A DNA stretch of 64,000 nucleotides from Oscillospiraceae bacterium (GTDB taxonomy: Bacteria > Bacillota > Clostridia > Oscillospirales > Oscillospiraceae): positions 1 through 64,000 of the forward strand of contig CAJTCG010000008.1 of the NCBI GenBank assembly GCA_910574635.1. Direction: 5' to 3'. The notes under the pieces are model-generated. The model ran no database searches and was not told the origin of the DNA. It saw nothing but the letters and a program-made list of their open reading frames with translations. How positions within the stretch are numbered: position 1 is the first letter of the stretch; each line of letters starts with the position of its first letter. Below are positions 17,054 through 24,975 of this stretch, piece after piece. The position numbers were made by a program, and so were the translations under genes.

Positions 17054-18804
17054 CACGCTTCCGGCTGCTTGTAGATAAATCGGTGCTCTATGCCGTTTTT
17101 GAAGGTGATGGACCGAATTTTGCCGTCCAAGATACAAAAGTTTTGAATTACGGATGTGACAAAATCCCGGACTATTTTCGGGTCCGACGCCTTGATGTAT
17201 GCCTCGTAGTTGATGAACCTCCGCTCGGCCAACTGCTGGCTGATTATGAACAGGCTGGCCTTCGCCATGAAGTCCTCGTCGGACAGGTCGAAGGAGTTTG
17301 CTATGCGGCTATCCAGGGCAGCGATCCTCTCGTCCATGTCTGCCATAGCATCGTTCAGCCTCTTCCGTTCCAGTATGAAGTCTTTCTCCGGCATCCCGTC
17401 CTCGTCGTATAGGTACGCTGCCATCAGGCGCTTCATGGCCCGCTCAGTCCGGCGCCGTTCGGATAGCATCAGGGCCCGTTCTTCGATGGAGCTGTCCCGG
17501 CTCTCTTCGCCATCCGTCATACTGGTCAATATAACGCCGCTCTTTCCGTTTTTAACAAGCTGGTACATCTCTTCTAACCCCGGCCGTTCAATGGCCTCCA
17601 CATCGGCAAATACGTCGCCTCTCAGCAGCTTCTTCTCAAAGGTCTTAATGCTGGTGGTCTTCCCGAAGCTCTTGCGAGCCTTCATGAGGTTGGAAATGTA
17701 GTTCAGTACGAACGGACCAAGGGTTACATCAGAGACGTATTTGTTGTTGCAGGTATTGAACCTCCTATGAGACTCGCAGTTATAGATGGATGGGCGCCAC
17801 CCGTCCGCCCTGGCCTTGTCCAAGGTTGCAGACATATTCCGCCCGCAGCACCCGCAGGTCAGTAGCCCGGCAAAGATATGTGTGTTCTTCCGGGTGTATG
17901 CCCGGTTCTTCCCTGGGCCGTTCCTCTGATTGGCTTCGAGCTGCTTACAGGCCCCGTGCCAGTCCTCCTCGCTCACGATGGCGGGGTGGTGGTCATCGAA
18001 CACGATCCACTCCGACTCGTCCCGGACGGACCAGTTTTTCAGGCCCTTTTTCTCGTTGCGGTAATTGTACCTCATTTTCCCGCAGTAGAAAGGACTCTTC
18101 AGGATGTGAGATACCGTCGTCGGGTTCCACGGGTTGCCTGATCGTTGGAACATTCCCTTCTCGTTCAGCTCCCGCACGACTTTGAGGGTAGAGCGATAGC
18201 TCCGGTACATATCGTATATCATGCGGACCACGGCGGCCTCAGCCTCGTTGATGGAAAATTCACCGGCCTCTTTGTCGTAGTCATATCCGAAGGGGACCTT
18301 GCCGCCGTTCCACTGGCCCTGCTCGGCCCTGGACAACATGACGGCGGTGACGCGCTCGGAGGTCATGTTTCGCTCCAGCTCAGCGAAGACCAGGATGATT
18401 TTCAGCATGGCCTCGCCTATGGCCGTCGAGGTGTCAAATTGCTCGTTCTTGGACACGAAGGTCACGCCGTAGTCCTTGAGCTCCTGGTACATGGAGGCAA
18501 AGTCCAGCAGGTTCCGGCTTATGCGGTCTATCTTCCATACCAGGATGTGGGAAAACTCCCCGGAGCGGACCCTCGCCATCATCCGCTGGTAGGCTGGCCG
18601 GTCGGTGTTCTTGGCGCTGTACCCGGCGTCCTCGAAGACCTCGTAATTCCTGATGCCCAGCACCAGCTCTGCGTACTTCGGCAGCTCATCCCGCTGGAGT
18701 GGAAGGCTGTCCCGGTCTATCTGCCATTTGGTGGACACCCGGATGTAGATTGCCACCTTCTGCTCGTTCACGATGTCGATGATGCGCTTTTTCGTTTTGC
18801 TCAT
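17053..18804 (-). CDS. Large serine recombinase (phage integrase)
   Basis: 583 residues. Residues 16-165 form the resolvase catalytic domain with the nucleophilic serine in YIRVSTKWQ near residue 24 and the IDRISRN arginine motif. The recombinase domain (about 180-290; VPFGYDYDKEAGE) and the zinc ribbon (CGCCGRNM ... CESHRRFNTC near 355-395) follow, then a coiled-coil of about 440-520. This is the layout of phage and transposon large serine integrases. The ATG at 18804 with GGAGGTGG is preferred over the 41-codon extension. It points toward the host junction, as usual for a prophage end gene. Confidence 0.95.
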   Translation of the reverse strand: MSKTKKRIIDIVNEQKVAIYIRVSTKWQIDRDSLPLQRDELPKYAELVLGIRNYEVFEDAGYSAKNTDRPAYQRMMARVRSGEFSHILVWKIDRISRNLLDFASMYQELKDYGVTFVSKNEQFDTSTAIGEAMLKIILVFAELERNMTSERVTAVMLSRAEQGQWNGGKVPFGYDYDKEAGEFSINEAEAAVVRMIYDMYRSYRSTLKVVRELNEKGMFQRSGNPWNPTTVSHILKSPFYCGKMRYNYRNEKKGLKNWSVRDESEWIVFDDHHPAIVSEEDWHGACKQLEANQRNGPGKNRAYTRKNTHIFAGLLTCGCCGRNMSATLDKARADGWRPSIYNCESHRRFNTCNNKYVSDVTLGPFVLNYISNLMKARKSFGKTTSIKTFEKKLLRGDVFADVEAIERPGLEEMYQLVKNGKSGVILTSMTDGEESRDSSIEERALMLSERRRTERAMKRLMAAYLYDEDGMPEKDFILERKRLNDAMADMDERIAALDSRIANSFDLSDEDFMAKASLFIISQQLAERRFINYEAYIKASDPKIVRDFVTSVIQNFCILDGKIRSITFKNGIEHRFIYKQPEA

Positions 18805-18826
18805 ATCCACCTCCACGGCTGCGGAA

Positions 18827-18940
18827 TGTCCACGGGACACCATGCGGGACCGTAGCGTGACATCCCTATACCATTTCCGCAACTTTTCCGAAGAAAATCT
18901 CTCGCAACCAAACCATAACCAAACCAAACCATAACCAAAA
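18827..18940. repeat. Recombinase upstream repeat region (palindrome, GACCGT-GACATCC motif, AACCAAACC repeats)
   Basis: TGTCCACGGGACA (18827-18839) is a palindrome. GGACCGT..GC..GACATCC follows (18847-18865) and then a run of AACCAAACC/AACCATAACC units (18905-18936). Similar motifs in the same order stand at 54404-54470 inside the baseplate gene cluster. The role may be binding of the recombinase, a directionality factor or a regulator. Confidence 0.5.
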
Positions 18941-18958
18941 GAAAATATTACGAATATA

Positions 18959-18985
18959 GGCCCTGCCCGAAGGCAGGGCCCTTTG
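18959..18985. terminator. Terminator between repressor and recombinase
   Basis: GGCCCTGCC (18959-18967) with GGCAGGGCC (18972-18980) around a CGAA tetraloop. On the minus strand an A/T-rich stretch follows. It probably ends the repressor transcript. Confidence 0.75.
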
Positions 18986-19032
18986 TCATTTTCCCCTGAA
19001 ATCCACGACGGTCACGTTGCCTCTCTTGTGCT

Positions 19033-19425
19033 TTATACGGCCTCGGATTTCTGCTCGTTCGACTGCTTCGGAGCCAATGCTTTTTCTTCGTCCGTGAGAA
19101 CGAGGTCGAGCTGCATCCATATCATCTTCTTCGTATGAGGGTCAGCCCGCTCATACCCGGCGATGAGGGCCCGTATCTCAGGAGAGGGGGGCTGGTCCGG
19201 GATGGAGGAGGTTGAGAGCCCCAGCATATAGTCCACCGATACCCCCATGGCGGCAGCCATCCTTGCGACGTACTCGATTTTGGGATTGTGGACCCCGGTC
19301 AAGTACCGGGAGATGGTGGCGTCCGGTATGTCGGTCTGAACAGAGAGCCATTGTTGAGTAAAGCCCTTCTGCTTCATGATGTCCCGCATATTCTCCCGCA
19401 GCACCTTGGAGAAGTCGATGTCCAT
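19033..19425 (-). CDS. CI-like XRE-family prophage repressor
   Basis: 130 residues with an N-terminal helix-turn-helix near 18-60 (FTQQWLSVQTDIPDATISRYLTG) and a charged C-terminal part without a peptidase motif, so it is not a LexA-type self-cleaving repressor. The ATG at 19425 has AAGGTG upstream. It faces away from the early genes and is divergently arranged with them, the classic lysogeny switch. Its own promoter is at 19452-19480. Confidence 0.88.
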   Translation of the reverse strand: MDIDFSKVLRENMRDIMKQKGFTQQWLSVQTDIPDATISRYLTGVHNPKIEYVARMAAAMGVSVDYMLGLSTSSIPDQPPSPEIRALIAGYERADPHTKKMIWMQLDLVLTDEEKALAPKQSNEQKSEAV

Positions 19426-19451
19426 GAAAATCACCTTCCGTTTCTGTAAAG

Positions 19452-19480
19452 ATTGTACCCGAAGACTACGCTATTATCAA
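19452..19480 (-). promoter_or_regulatory. Repressor promoter
   Basis: On the minus strand: TTGATA (19480-19475), 17 bases, TACAAT (19457-19452), 27 bases before the repressor start codon. Confidence 0.75.
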
Positions 19481-19508
19481 GCATATTTACGAACTTGGGA
19501 ATTTTTGA

Positions 19509-19540
19509 TTGACAACTTCGTTTCGGTATGTTAAGATACC
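19509..19540 (+). promoter_or_regulatory. Early lytic promoter with overlapping palindromic operator
   Basis: TTGACA (19509-19514), 17 bases, TAAGAT (19532-19537). The inverted repeat GGTAT/ATACC (19525-19540) covers the -10 region and is a natural repressor target. It drives the rightward early genes from 19595. Confidence 0.78.
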
Positions 19541-19594
19541 ATCATCCAACCCAAACCTGCACCGCAGGAACGACAGAGAAGAGGAGGGTCATGA

Positions 19595-19984
19595 ATGACT
19601 ATTGACCAGAAGGTTGAGGCATACCGCATGAGGCTGGAAGGAGCCACCCTCCAGTCGATTGCGGACCACTTCGAGGTATCGCTGGAATGGATACGGCAGA
19701 TCGTACCGCCCATCGAGGGCAAGACCTGGAGCCTGGAAGGTATGAGGAACCGGTGTGTGTATCCTGGTATCGCCCAGTGGCTCTATGAGAACCGCTGCAC
19801 CTACGCAAAGCTGGCCGAGCTCATCGGAGCTCCCCAGGCATCGGTATCCCGCTGGATGAATGGCGTCCACAAACCGAACAAGCCCACCATCGACAAAATC
19901 CTGAAAGTCACTGGCATGACGTATGAACAGGCGTTTGGCGAGGAAGAGAGCTCCCAGCCCGAAGAGGCTGCGGGGCTTGGGTGA
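19595..19984 (+). CDS. Cro-like phage regulator with two helix-turn-helix segments
   Basis: 129 residues. An N-terminal helix-turn-helix (LEGATLQSIADHFEVSLEWIRQI, residues 14-37) resembles sigma region 4, and a second XRE-type one lies near 68-110 (TYAKLAELIGAPQASVSRWMNG). It is the first gene of the rightward early operon opposite the repressor, so a Cro-like role is likely. Confidence 0.75.
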   Translation: MTIDQKVEAYRMRLEGATLQSIADHFEVSLEWIRQIVPPIEGKTWSLEGMRNRCVYPGIAQWLYENRCTYAKLAELIGAPQASVSRWMNGVHKPNKPTIDKILKVTGMTYEQAFGEEESSQPEEAAGLG

Positions 19985-20019
19985 TATTTTTTTGCCCCGC
20001 TCCTACGTTTTCGCAGGAT

Positions 20020-20033
20020 GTTTCACACGAAAC
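20020..20033. promoter_or_regulatory. Palindrome before the second early regulator
   Basis: GTTTCACACGAAAC has 5-base inverted arms and lies 40 bases before the next start codon in an AT-rich gap. Possible operator; no protein can be assigned. Confidence 0.4.
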
Positions 20034-20073
20034 TTCATTATCGTAATTATACCAGGAAGAGGTGAAATGATAT

Positions 20074-20580
20074 ATGCCTAAAATGGCGACGAAAGCCGCA
20101 GACAACGTGTTCTACAAAGCACGAATGGAGGCGGCAAAGTGGAATGACAAGCTCAGCTCCAGGGAAGGGGCCGCAGAAGTCACCGGCCTGGACAGAACGA
20201 GGATCGCTTACATAGAGCTTGGGACCATTACCCCGTACCCGGAAGAAATCCTCATCCTGGCAGACTGCTACAACGCCCCCGAGCTGTGCAATCACTACTG
20301 CGCCCGGATGTGCCCCATTGGGTGCCAGACGGTGGAGCCCCTGGAGGTAAAGGAAATCGAGGCGGCAACACTTCAACTCCTGTCAGCGATCCGCAACCTG
20401 CCGAAAATCACGGACGAGCTGGTGGACATCGTGGAAGATGGCCGCATAGATGAAAACGAGCGTGAAGGCATGGAGTCCATCCTGAAGACGCTTCGACAGG
20501 CCGCCAACCGTATCAAGGCCCTGGAGCTGGTGTATGAGAAATGTCTCCGTCCCCACAGGGAGGGCCAAGATGGACAGTAA
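20074..20580 (+). CDS. XRE-like phage regulator
   Basis: 168 residues with an N-terminal helix-turn-helix-like part (LSSREGAAEVTGLDRTRIAYIELG, residues 25-50), a cysteine-containing middle (CNHYCARMCPIGC near 70-83) and a helical C-terminus. Proteins of this shape are common in early operons of clostridial phages and are annotated as XRE regulators. GAGGTGA lies upstream. Confidence 0.7.
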   Translation: MPKMATKAADNVFYKARMEAAKWNDKLSSREGAAEVTGLDRTRIAYIELGTITPYPEEILILADCYNAPELCNHYCARMCPIGCQTVEPLEVKEIEAATLQLLSAIRNLPKITDELVDIVEDGRIDENEREGMESILKTLRQAANRIKALELVYEKCLRPHREGQDGQ

Positions 20581-20737
20581 GGAGAAGGCCATGAAGATAA
20601 AGATGCTGCAAAACATCCTGGAGAAGGAGTACGGCATCACCAGTCCGGCGGAGCTCATGGAGGCCATGAGGAATATGCCGAAGCTGGACATCTCCATCTT
20701 CGTAACCACTCCGTCAGGGAAGGGGTGTTTGTCATGA
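20570..20737 (+). CDS. Small phage protein of unknown function
   Basis: 55 residues, MDSKEKAMKIKMLQN at the start, amphipathic helix followed by a short strand region. GGGAGGG precedes the ATG, which overlaps the end of the regulator gene; its own end overlaps the transglycosylase start (ATGA). Confidence 0.6.
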   Translation: MDSKEKAMKIKMLQNILEKEYGITSPAELMEAMRNMPKLDISIFVTTPSGKGCLS

Positions 20738-21429
20738 CCAGAACCTACGAAAACGTAGGAAGGGCGGCCAGAAACCGCAGGACGGTAAGACGACGCCGTA
20801 GGCGCTCGGCATGGGCAGCCGCAATCGTATCGGCAGTTACATATGCGGCGGGCGTCCTCGTCATCGTCATGTACGCAAGGGCCGTCTGGTTCGACACCGT
20901 GGGCGCCGAGCTTCCGCCGGAACCGCCGCCGGTATCCACCCATCAGCCTGTCCAGACCCCTCCACCGACGGAACCGGCCAGTGAAGAGCCGGTGGTCGAG
21001 AGCCGGTATGTGCTCTACGACATCCAGCTCTCCGAAGAGCTCCAGCATTACACGCAGGATGTGTGTGAGGAATACGGAGTGAGCTACCCCCTGGTCATCG
21101 CCATCATGAAGAAGGAGCCCGAGTTCCGGTCGGATGCCGTCAGCGCCACCAACGACTACGGCATCATGCAGATTAACGGCTGGAACCACGAGTGGCTGGA
21201 AGGGGCGCTGGGCATCACTGACTGGTTCGACCCCCAGCAGAACATCCTCGCCGGCGTTTATATGCTGGCCCAGTTCAATGGGTACGAGGATGTCCACCAA
21301 ATCCTGATGAGCTACAACTGCGGCCCGTCTGGAGCCAAGAAGCTCTGGGCGGAAGGCGTTTACAGTACGGCTTACAGCCGGTCAGTGGTAGAAATCCTGG
21401 AAGGATTGGAGGTGATGAACGATGGATGA
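20734..21429 (+). CDS. Membrane-anchored lytic transglycosylase
   Basis: 231 residues: an arginine-rich cytoplasmic N-terminus (residues 14-24), one transmembrane helix (about 26-48), a proline-rich linker (about 55-85) and an SLT-type domain (about 100-225). The putative catalytic glutamate lies in PLVIAIMKKEPEF, followed by DYGIMQIN and the SYNCGP motif typical of family 1 lytic transglycosylases. Its place among early regulatory genes, far from the tail and lysis genes, is unusual. It may act in DNA entry control, superinfection or lysogen surface change. Confidence 0.8.
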   Translation: MTRTYENVGRAARNRRTVRRRRRRSAWAAAIVSAVTYAAGVLVIVMYARAVWFDTVGAELPPEPPPVSTHQPVQTPPPTEPASEEPVVESRYVLYDIQLSEELQHYTQDVCEEYGVSYPLVIAIMKKEPEFRSDAVSATNDYGIMQINGWNHEWLEGALGITDWFDPQQNILAGVYMLAQFNGYEDVHQILMSYNCGPSGAKKLWAEGVYSTAYSRSVVEILEGLEVMNDG

Positions 21430-21691
21430 GAAACTGAAGGCGGAGCTGGTGAAGGCCATCGAAACCGCAGAGCTCAGGACCGGCCGTAAGTTCGACCCCG
21501 CTGTGGTCTATGATGTTCTGAAGTACAGCATCAACAAGCTGAGCTACATCGGGAAGGACATGGACTACCTGCCCCTGCTCTTTGAGAACGAGCTCAGGGA
21601 CCACGTTATGCGTGAGAAAATCAACTGGAGAGGAGCGATGAACGATGTGCTCAATCTGCGGCCATGTCCCGTGTCTCAGCCGGTGTCCTAA
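21422..21691 (+). CDS. Phage protein of unknown function
   Basis: 89 residues, helical N-terminal half, start overlapping the transglycosylase end and preceded by GGAGGTGA. No motif recognised. Its last 47 bases overlap the next gene. Confidence 0.55.
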   Translation: MDEKLKAELVKAIETAELRTGRKFDPAVVYDVLKYSINKLSYIGKDMDYLPLLFENELRDHVMREKINWRGAMNDVLNLRPCPVSQPVS

Positions 21692-21878
21692 CGCCCCGGA
21701 CCCGCCGGCGATCTACACCTGTAAGGTGTGCGGCGAGAGCATCGTGTCCGGCGACGACTACTACAAGCTGGACGGAGAGTATTACCACGATGACTGCTTC
21801 GAGGATAAGGCCGTGGACATCCTTCTGGACCAGTTCGGGGCCATGAAGAGCGTTGCGGAGGTGGACCAATGGGACTGA
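21645..21878 (+). CDS. Small zinc-binding phage protein
   Basis: 77 residues with CSICGHVPCLSRC at the start and CKVCGES ... YYHDDCF further on, that is two CxxC pairs plus an HDDC, as in LIM-like or treble-clef zinc folds. GAGGAG upstream of the ATG. Function unknown. Confidence 0.6.
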   Translation: MCSICGHVPCLSRCPNAPDPPAIYTCKVCGESIVSGDDYYKLDGEYYHDDCFEDKAVDILLDQFGAMKSVAEVDQWD

Positions 21879-22486
21879 ATATCCCGCAGCTCCCGGAGTT
21901 GACCTTTGAGGAGGACAGCCACACCTACCGGCTGGATGGTCTCATCATCCCCAGCGTGACAACACTGATGAAACCGCTCTCGCAAGCGTACTACGGCGGT
22001 ATCGACGCCAAGGTCCTGGGTCAAGCCGCCGACCGGGGCTCTGCGGTCCACAGCGCCATCGACCTCTATTCCAAGTACGGCGTCATCGACATCGAGCCGG
22101 AGCTGGAAGGGTACTTCGAGGCGTTCCGGGCCTGGGCCAAGGATTTTGAAGTGAAACCCTACGCTACCGAGACCAGGACGTACAACCGGTCCCTGCTGTA
22201 TGCCGGGACGGTAGACATGAGCTGCTCCGAGAAAGGCGTGGACACCCTGGCCGACTTCAAGACCACGGCGTCGTTCTCGCCCATGCTCTGCGGTGTGCAG
22301 CTCGAAGCATATGACCGGGCTCAGGAGAGCCACGGGGTCAAGTACCAGAACCGGGTCATCATCCAGCTCAAGAAGGATGGCACCTACCGGCGGCACACCG
22401 ATTTTCCCCCGAGGGCGGAGTGCTGGAGGGTGTTTACCTCTCTGCTGAATGTGTCCGGCTTCATCGCAAAGTACAGCAATAAGTAG
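21869..22486 (+). CDS. PD-(D/E)XK nuclease, RecB/Cas4-like phage exonuclease
   Basis: 205 residues. The RecB-type active site shows as HSAIDLY near residues 61-67, GTVDMSC near 112 and LADFKTT near 126-132 (D and ExK/DxK pattern), then QLEAYDRA near 145. Such exonucleases make single-stranded tails for the annealase; a Bet-type annealase follows two genes later, so the three form a recombination module. Confidence 0.85.
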   Translation: MGLNIPQLPELTFEEDSHTYRLDGLIIPSVTTLMKPLSQAYYGGIDAKVLGQAADRGSAVHSAIDLYSKYGVIDIEPELEGYFEAFRAWAKDFEVKPYATETRTYNRSLLYAGTVDMSCSEKGVDTLADFKTTASFSPMLCGVQLEAYDRAQESHGVKYQNRVIIQLKKDGTYRRHTDFPPRAECWRVFTSLLNVSGFIAKYSNK

Positions 22487-22497
22487 GAGGAGTGAAT

Positions 22498-23214
22498 ATG
22501 GCAGAAAACGTCAACGAGAAGGTCATGTCCGTCATCGAGAACCCGGCGGTCATCGACGAGAGCGCCCTGAAGACGCAGACCATCGACCTGGAGGTCCGGG
22601 CGGACGCCCTGGTGGTCACGAACGACGAGGAGTACCAGGACGCCGCTGAGTTCCTGAAGGTGCTGAAGGATCAGGCCGGAAAGGTCAAGGATTTCTTCAA
22701 GCCCATCAAGGACGCCGCTCACAAGGCCCACAAGGAGGTCTGTGACCGGGAGAAGATGATGCTGGAGCCCCTGACCAGGGCTGAGTCCGTCATCAAGAAG
22801 GCTGCGGGCGGATACCTCGCCGAACAGGAGCGCAAGCGCAAGGAGGCTGAGGAGCGGGCCCGGAAAGCGGCCAAGGAGGAGGCCGACCGCCGGATGGCCG
22901 AGGCCATCGAGCTGGAGAACCAGGGCAGGGTGGAGGAGGCTGCCGCCGCCATGGAAGAGGCGGAAATCATCGACAGCGCCACCGTCGCCGTTCCCACCTC
23001 CCCGGCCAAGAAGGTAAAGGGTGTCAGCTCCAGCAAGGATTGGGAGATCGTCAGCATAGACGAGTCCAAGGTCCCTGTGGATGTCGCTGGAACCGTTATC
23101 CGGCCTGTGGACTCCGGGGCCATCATGCGCCTCGTCCGGGCCAGCAAGGGCACCATCAAAATCCCCGGCGTCACCTACAAGGAAACCGTGAGAATGAGCG
23201 TTAGGAGGTCGTGA
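22498..23214 (+). CDS. Coiled-coil phage recombination-associated protein
   Basis: 238 residues, with a long charged coiled-coil (about 100-165, rich in Glu, Arg and Ala) between a helical N-terminus and a small C-terminal domain. Proteins of this form sit between the exonuclease and the annealase in many clostridial phages; DUF1351- or Gam-like has been used as label, which cannot be confirmed here. AGGAGG lies seven bases before the ATG at 22498. Confidence 0.6.
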   Translation: MAENVNEKVMSVIENPAVIDESALKTQTIDLEVRADALVVTNDEEYQDAAEFLKVLKDQAGKVKDFFKPIKDAAHKAHKEVCDREKMMLEPLTRAESVIKKAAGGYLAEQERKRKEAEERARKAAKEEADRRMAEAIELENQGRVEEAAAAMEEAEIIDSATVAVPTSPAKKVKGVSSSKDWEIVSIDESKVPVDVAGTVIRPVDSGAIMRLVRASKGTIKIPGVTYKETVRMSVRRS

Positions 23215-23216
23215 AA

Positions 23217-24113
23217 ATGTCCAATGAGCTCAGGAAGGTGGAGTATCAGTCCATCTCCGGCATCCAGGTCGAATTGGATGCGGATACCGTTATCAAGTAT
23301 TGCGCCAGGGGCAACGGCAACATCACGCCGCAGGAGGTGGCCCTGTTCCTCCGCACCTGTCAGGCCAAGCGCTTGGACCCCCTGGAGAACGGCGAGGTGT
23401 ACCTCATCAAGTATGACAACACCAAGCCCGCCCAGATTGTCGTGGGCAAACACGCCTACCTCCGCCGGGCGGACCGCAACCCGGAGTACCGGGGCAAGAA
23501 GAGCGGCATCGTCATCGTCCGGGACGGCAAGGTCATCCAGAAGGAAGGCTGCTGCCTGTATAAGGTTCTGAACGAGACCCTCATCGGCGGCTGGTGCCGG
23601 GTGTTCCGCCGGAGGGCTGGGGCCGATGTCGATGAGGAGTTCTACCGGGAGGTGGCCTTGGAGGAGTATAGCAGCGGACAAGCCAACTGGAAGGTTAAGC
23701 CCGCCACCATGATTGAGAAGGTCGCCGTCAGCCAGTGTTTGCGGGATGCCTTCCCGAATGACTACGAGGGCCTGTACTCTGAGGACGAGATGCTGGCGTC
23801 CGGGGCAATCCCGGCGGAGTACACCGTGGTGGAGGACGGGGACGCCCCTGCGCCGGAACCTCCCCCGGAAGACCCCGTTATCTCTGTCAAGCAGCGTGAG
23901 GCCCTGTTCGAGTTGGCCCGCAACCACTTCGACGCCGATGTTGTCAACGATGTGGTCAGGAGCATCATCAGCGAGTTCGGTATGAACAGCACCAAGGGTA
24001 TGACCACCAGCGTCTACAACCAGGTCATGGACCGGCTCAAGGAGACCATCGAGAACCTCTCGGAGGACGCCCCCGGTGGCGAGGAAGGCCCCGGCTCCGG
24101 CCAGGACCAGTGA
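23217..24113 (+). CDS. Bet/RecT-family single-strand annealing protein
   Basis: 298 residues. The Bet-type core is clear at about 5-190: NGNITPQEVALFLRTCQAKRLDP, then AQIVVGKHAYLRRADRN, YRGKKSGIVIVRDG and WKVKPATMIEKVAVSQCLRDAFP. A proline-rich linker and a C-terminal helical domain (about 225-285) follow. It anneals complementary strands after exonuclease action. ATG 23217 with AGGAGG eight bases upstream fits better than a GTG two codons earlier. Confidence 0.92.
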   Translation: MSNELRKVEYQSISGIQVELDADTVIKYCARGNGNITPQEVALFLRTCQAKRLDPLENGEVYLIKYDNTKPAQIVVGKHAYLRRADRNPEYRGKKSGIVIVRDGKVIQKEGCCLYKVLNETLIGGWCRVFRRRAGADVDEEFYREVALEEYSSGQANWKVKPATMIEKVAVSQCLRDAFPNDYEGLYSEDEMLASGAIPAEYTVVEDGDAPAPEPPPEDPVISVKQREALFELARNHFDADVVNDVVRSIISEFGMNSTKGMTTSVYNQVMDRLKETIENLSEDAPGGEEGPGSGQDQ

Positions 24114-24118
24114 ACAAC

Positions 24119-24150
24119 TCAGGGGGGGGCGGGTCCTCCGCCCCCCGTAA
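24119..24150. other. G/C-rich hairpin between annealase and replication genes
   Basis: A G-rich arm ending GGGGGGGCGG pairs with CCGCCCCCC around a short loop. No T-run follows, so it is more likely an RNA stabiliser or translational barrier than a terminator. Confidence 0.4.
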
Positions 24151-24165
24151 AGGCAGGTGATACGA

Positions 24166-24975
24166 ATGGTGTGGATAAGTATGTACCGGGAGCTCCTGAC
24201 GCACCCGAAGCTCCGAAAGTTCATGCGGTCATCCGGGCTCTCCAGAAACGAGGCCGCCGGTACGCTCTTCTCCGTATGGGCCTGGGGGGTTGATAACGCC
24301 GAAAGGAACGGAATGATCCTGGAGGCAGACAGGCGGGACATAGCTGATGTCATTTCCGCCGGTTCCGGTCTCTCGGACGGAGTGAAGCCGTCCAAGGTGG
24401 TTGACAGCATGGTCGAGTCCGGCTGGATAGATGAGCTCGACGGCCACCTGTATCTGCACGACTGGGATGAATGGCAGGAGATGTACTACCGCTTCATCGA
24501 CAAGAGGGAGAAGGATACGGCCAGAAAGCGTCGGGCCAGGGAAGCAGAGAAGGAAGCGGCTGGGCTCCCCCCGCCGTCCCCACCTGCCCCGCCTCCGCCC
24601 GTTCCTCCCCCGTCCTCTGAGGAGGAACGGGCGGAAGAGCCCAGGGATAAGTCCAAGAAGGCGACGAAGCCGAAACCGGAGAAGAAGAAATACGGCGATT
24701 TCGTCAGCATGACGGAGGAGGAGTACGGCAAGCTCGTCAGCGAGTATGGGCAGGAGGCGGCCAAGCGTATGGTCGAAATCCTGAACAACTACAAGGGGGC
24801 CACCGGTAAGCCGTACAAGAGCGACTATCTGGCTATCCTGAACTGGGTGGTCAAGCGCATCAAGGAGGAGTCCCCGACCCTCATCAGGCCGAAACCGTCA
24901 GAAACCTCGGCATCTGGTCATGATGGCTCCCCGGTCCCGGAAGAATGGAGGAATTTCAGACGTGGAGAGGCTTAA
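24166..24975 (+). CDS. Phage replication initiator / replisome organiser-like protein
   Basis: 269 residues. The N-terminal 100 residues look like the winged-helix domain of phage replisome organisers (MYRELLTHPKLRKFMRSSG; VDSMVESGWIDE; LHDWDEWQ). A proline-rich linker (about 125-150) leads to a small C-terminal domain (about 180-240) like those of DnaD-type proteins. The helicase loader gene follows immediately, as in other Firmicutes phages. It probably binds the phage origin. Confidence 0.78.
   Translation: MVWISMYRELLTHPKLRKFMRSSGLSRNEAAGTLFSVWAWGVDNAERNGMILEADRRDIADVISAGSGLSDGVKPSKVVDSMVESGWIDELDGHLYLHDWDEWQEMYYRFIDKREKDTARKRRAREAEKEAAGLPPPSPPAPPPPVPPPSSEEERAEEPRDKSKKATKPKPEKKKYGDFVSMTEEEYGKLVSEYGQEAAKRMVEILNNYKGATGKPYKSDYLAILNWVVKRIKEESPTLIRPKPSETSASGHDGSPVPEEWRNFRRGEA

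Noticed and set aside
18805..18927. 41-codon N-terminal extension of the serine recombinase
   Set aside because: It reads through the AACC repeats and palindrome; the ATG at 18804 has GGAGGTGG and matches the normal start of the resolvase domain.
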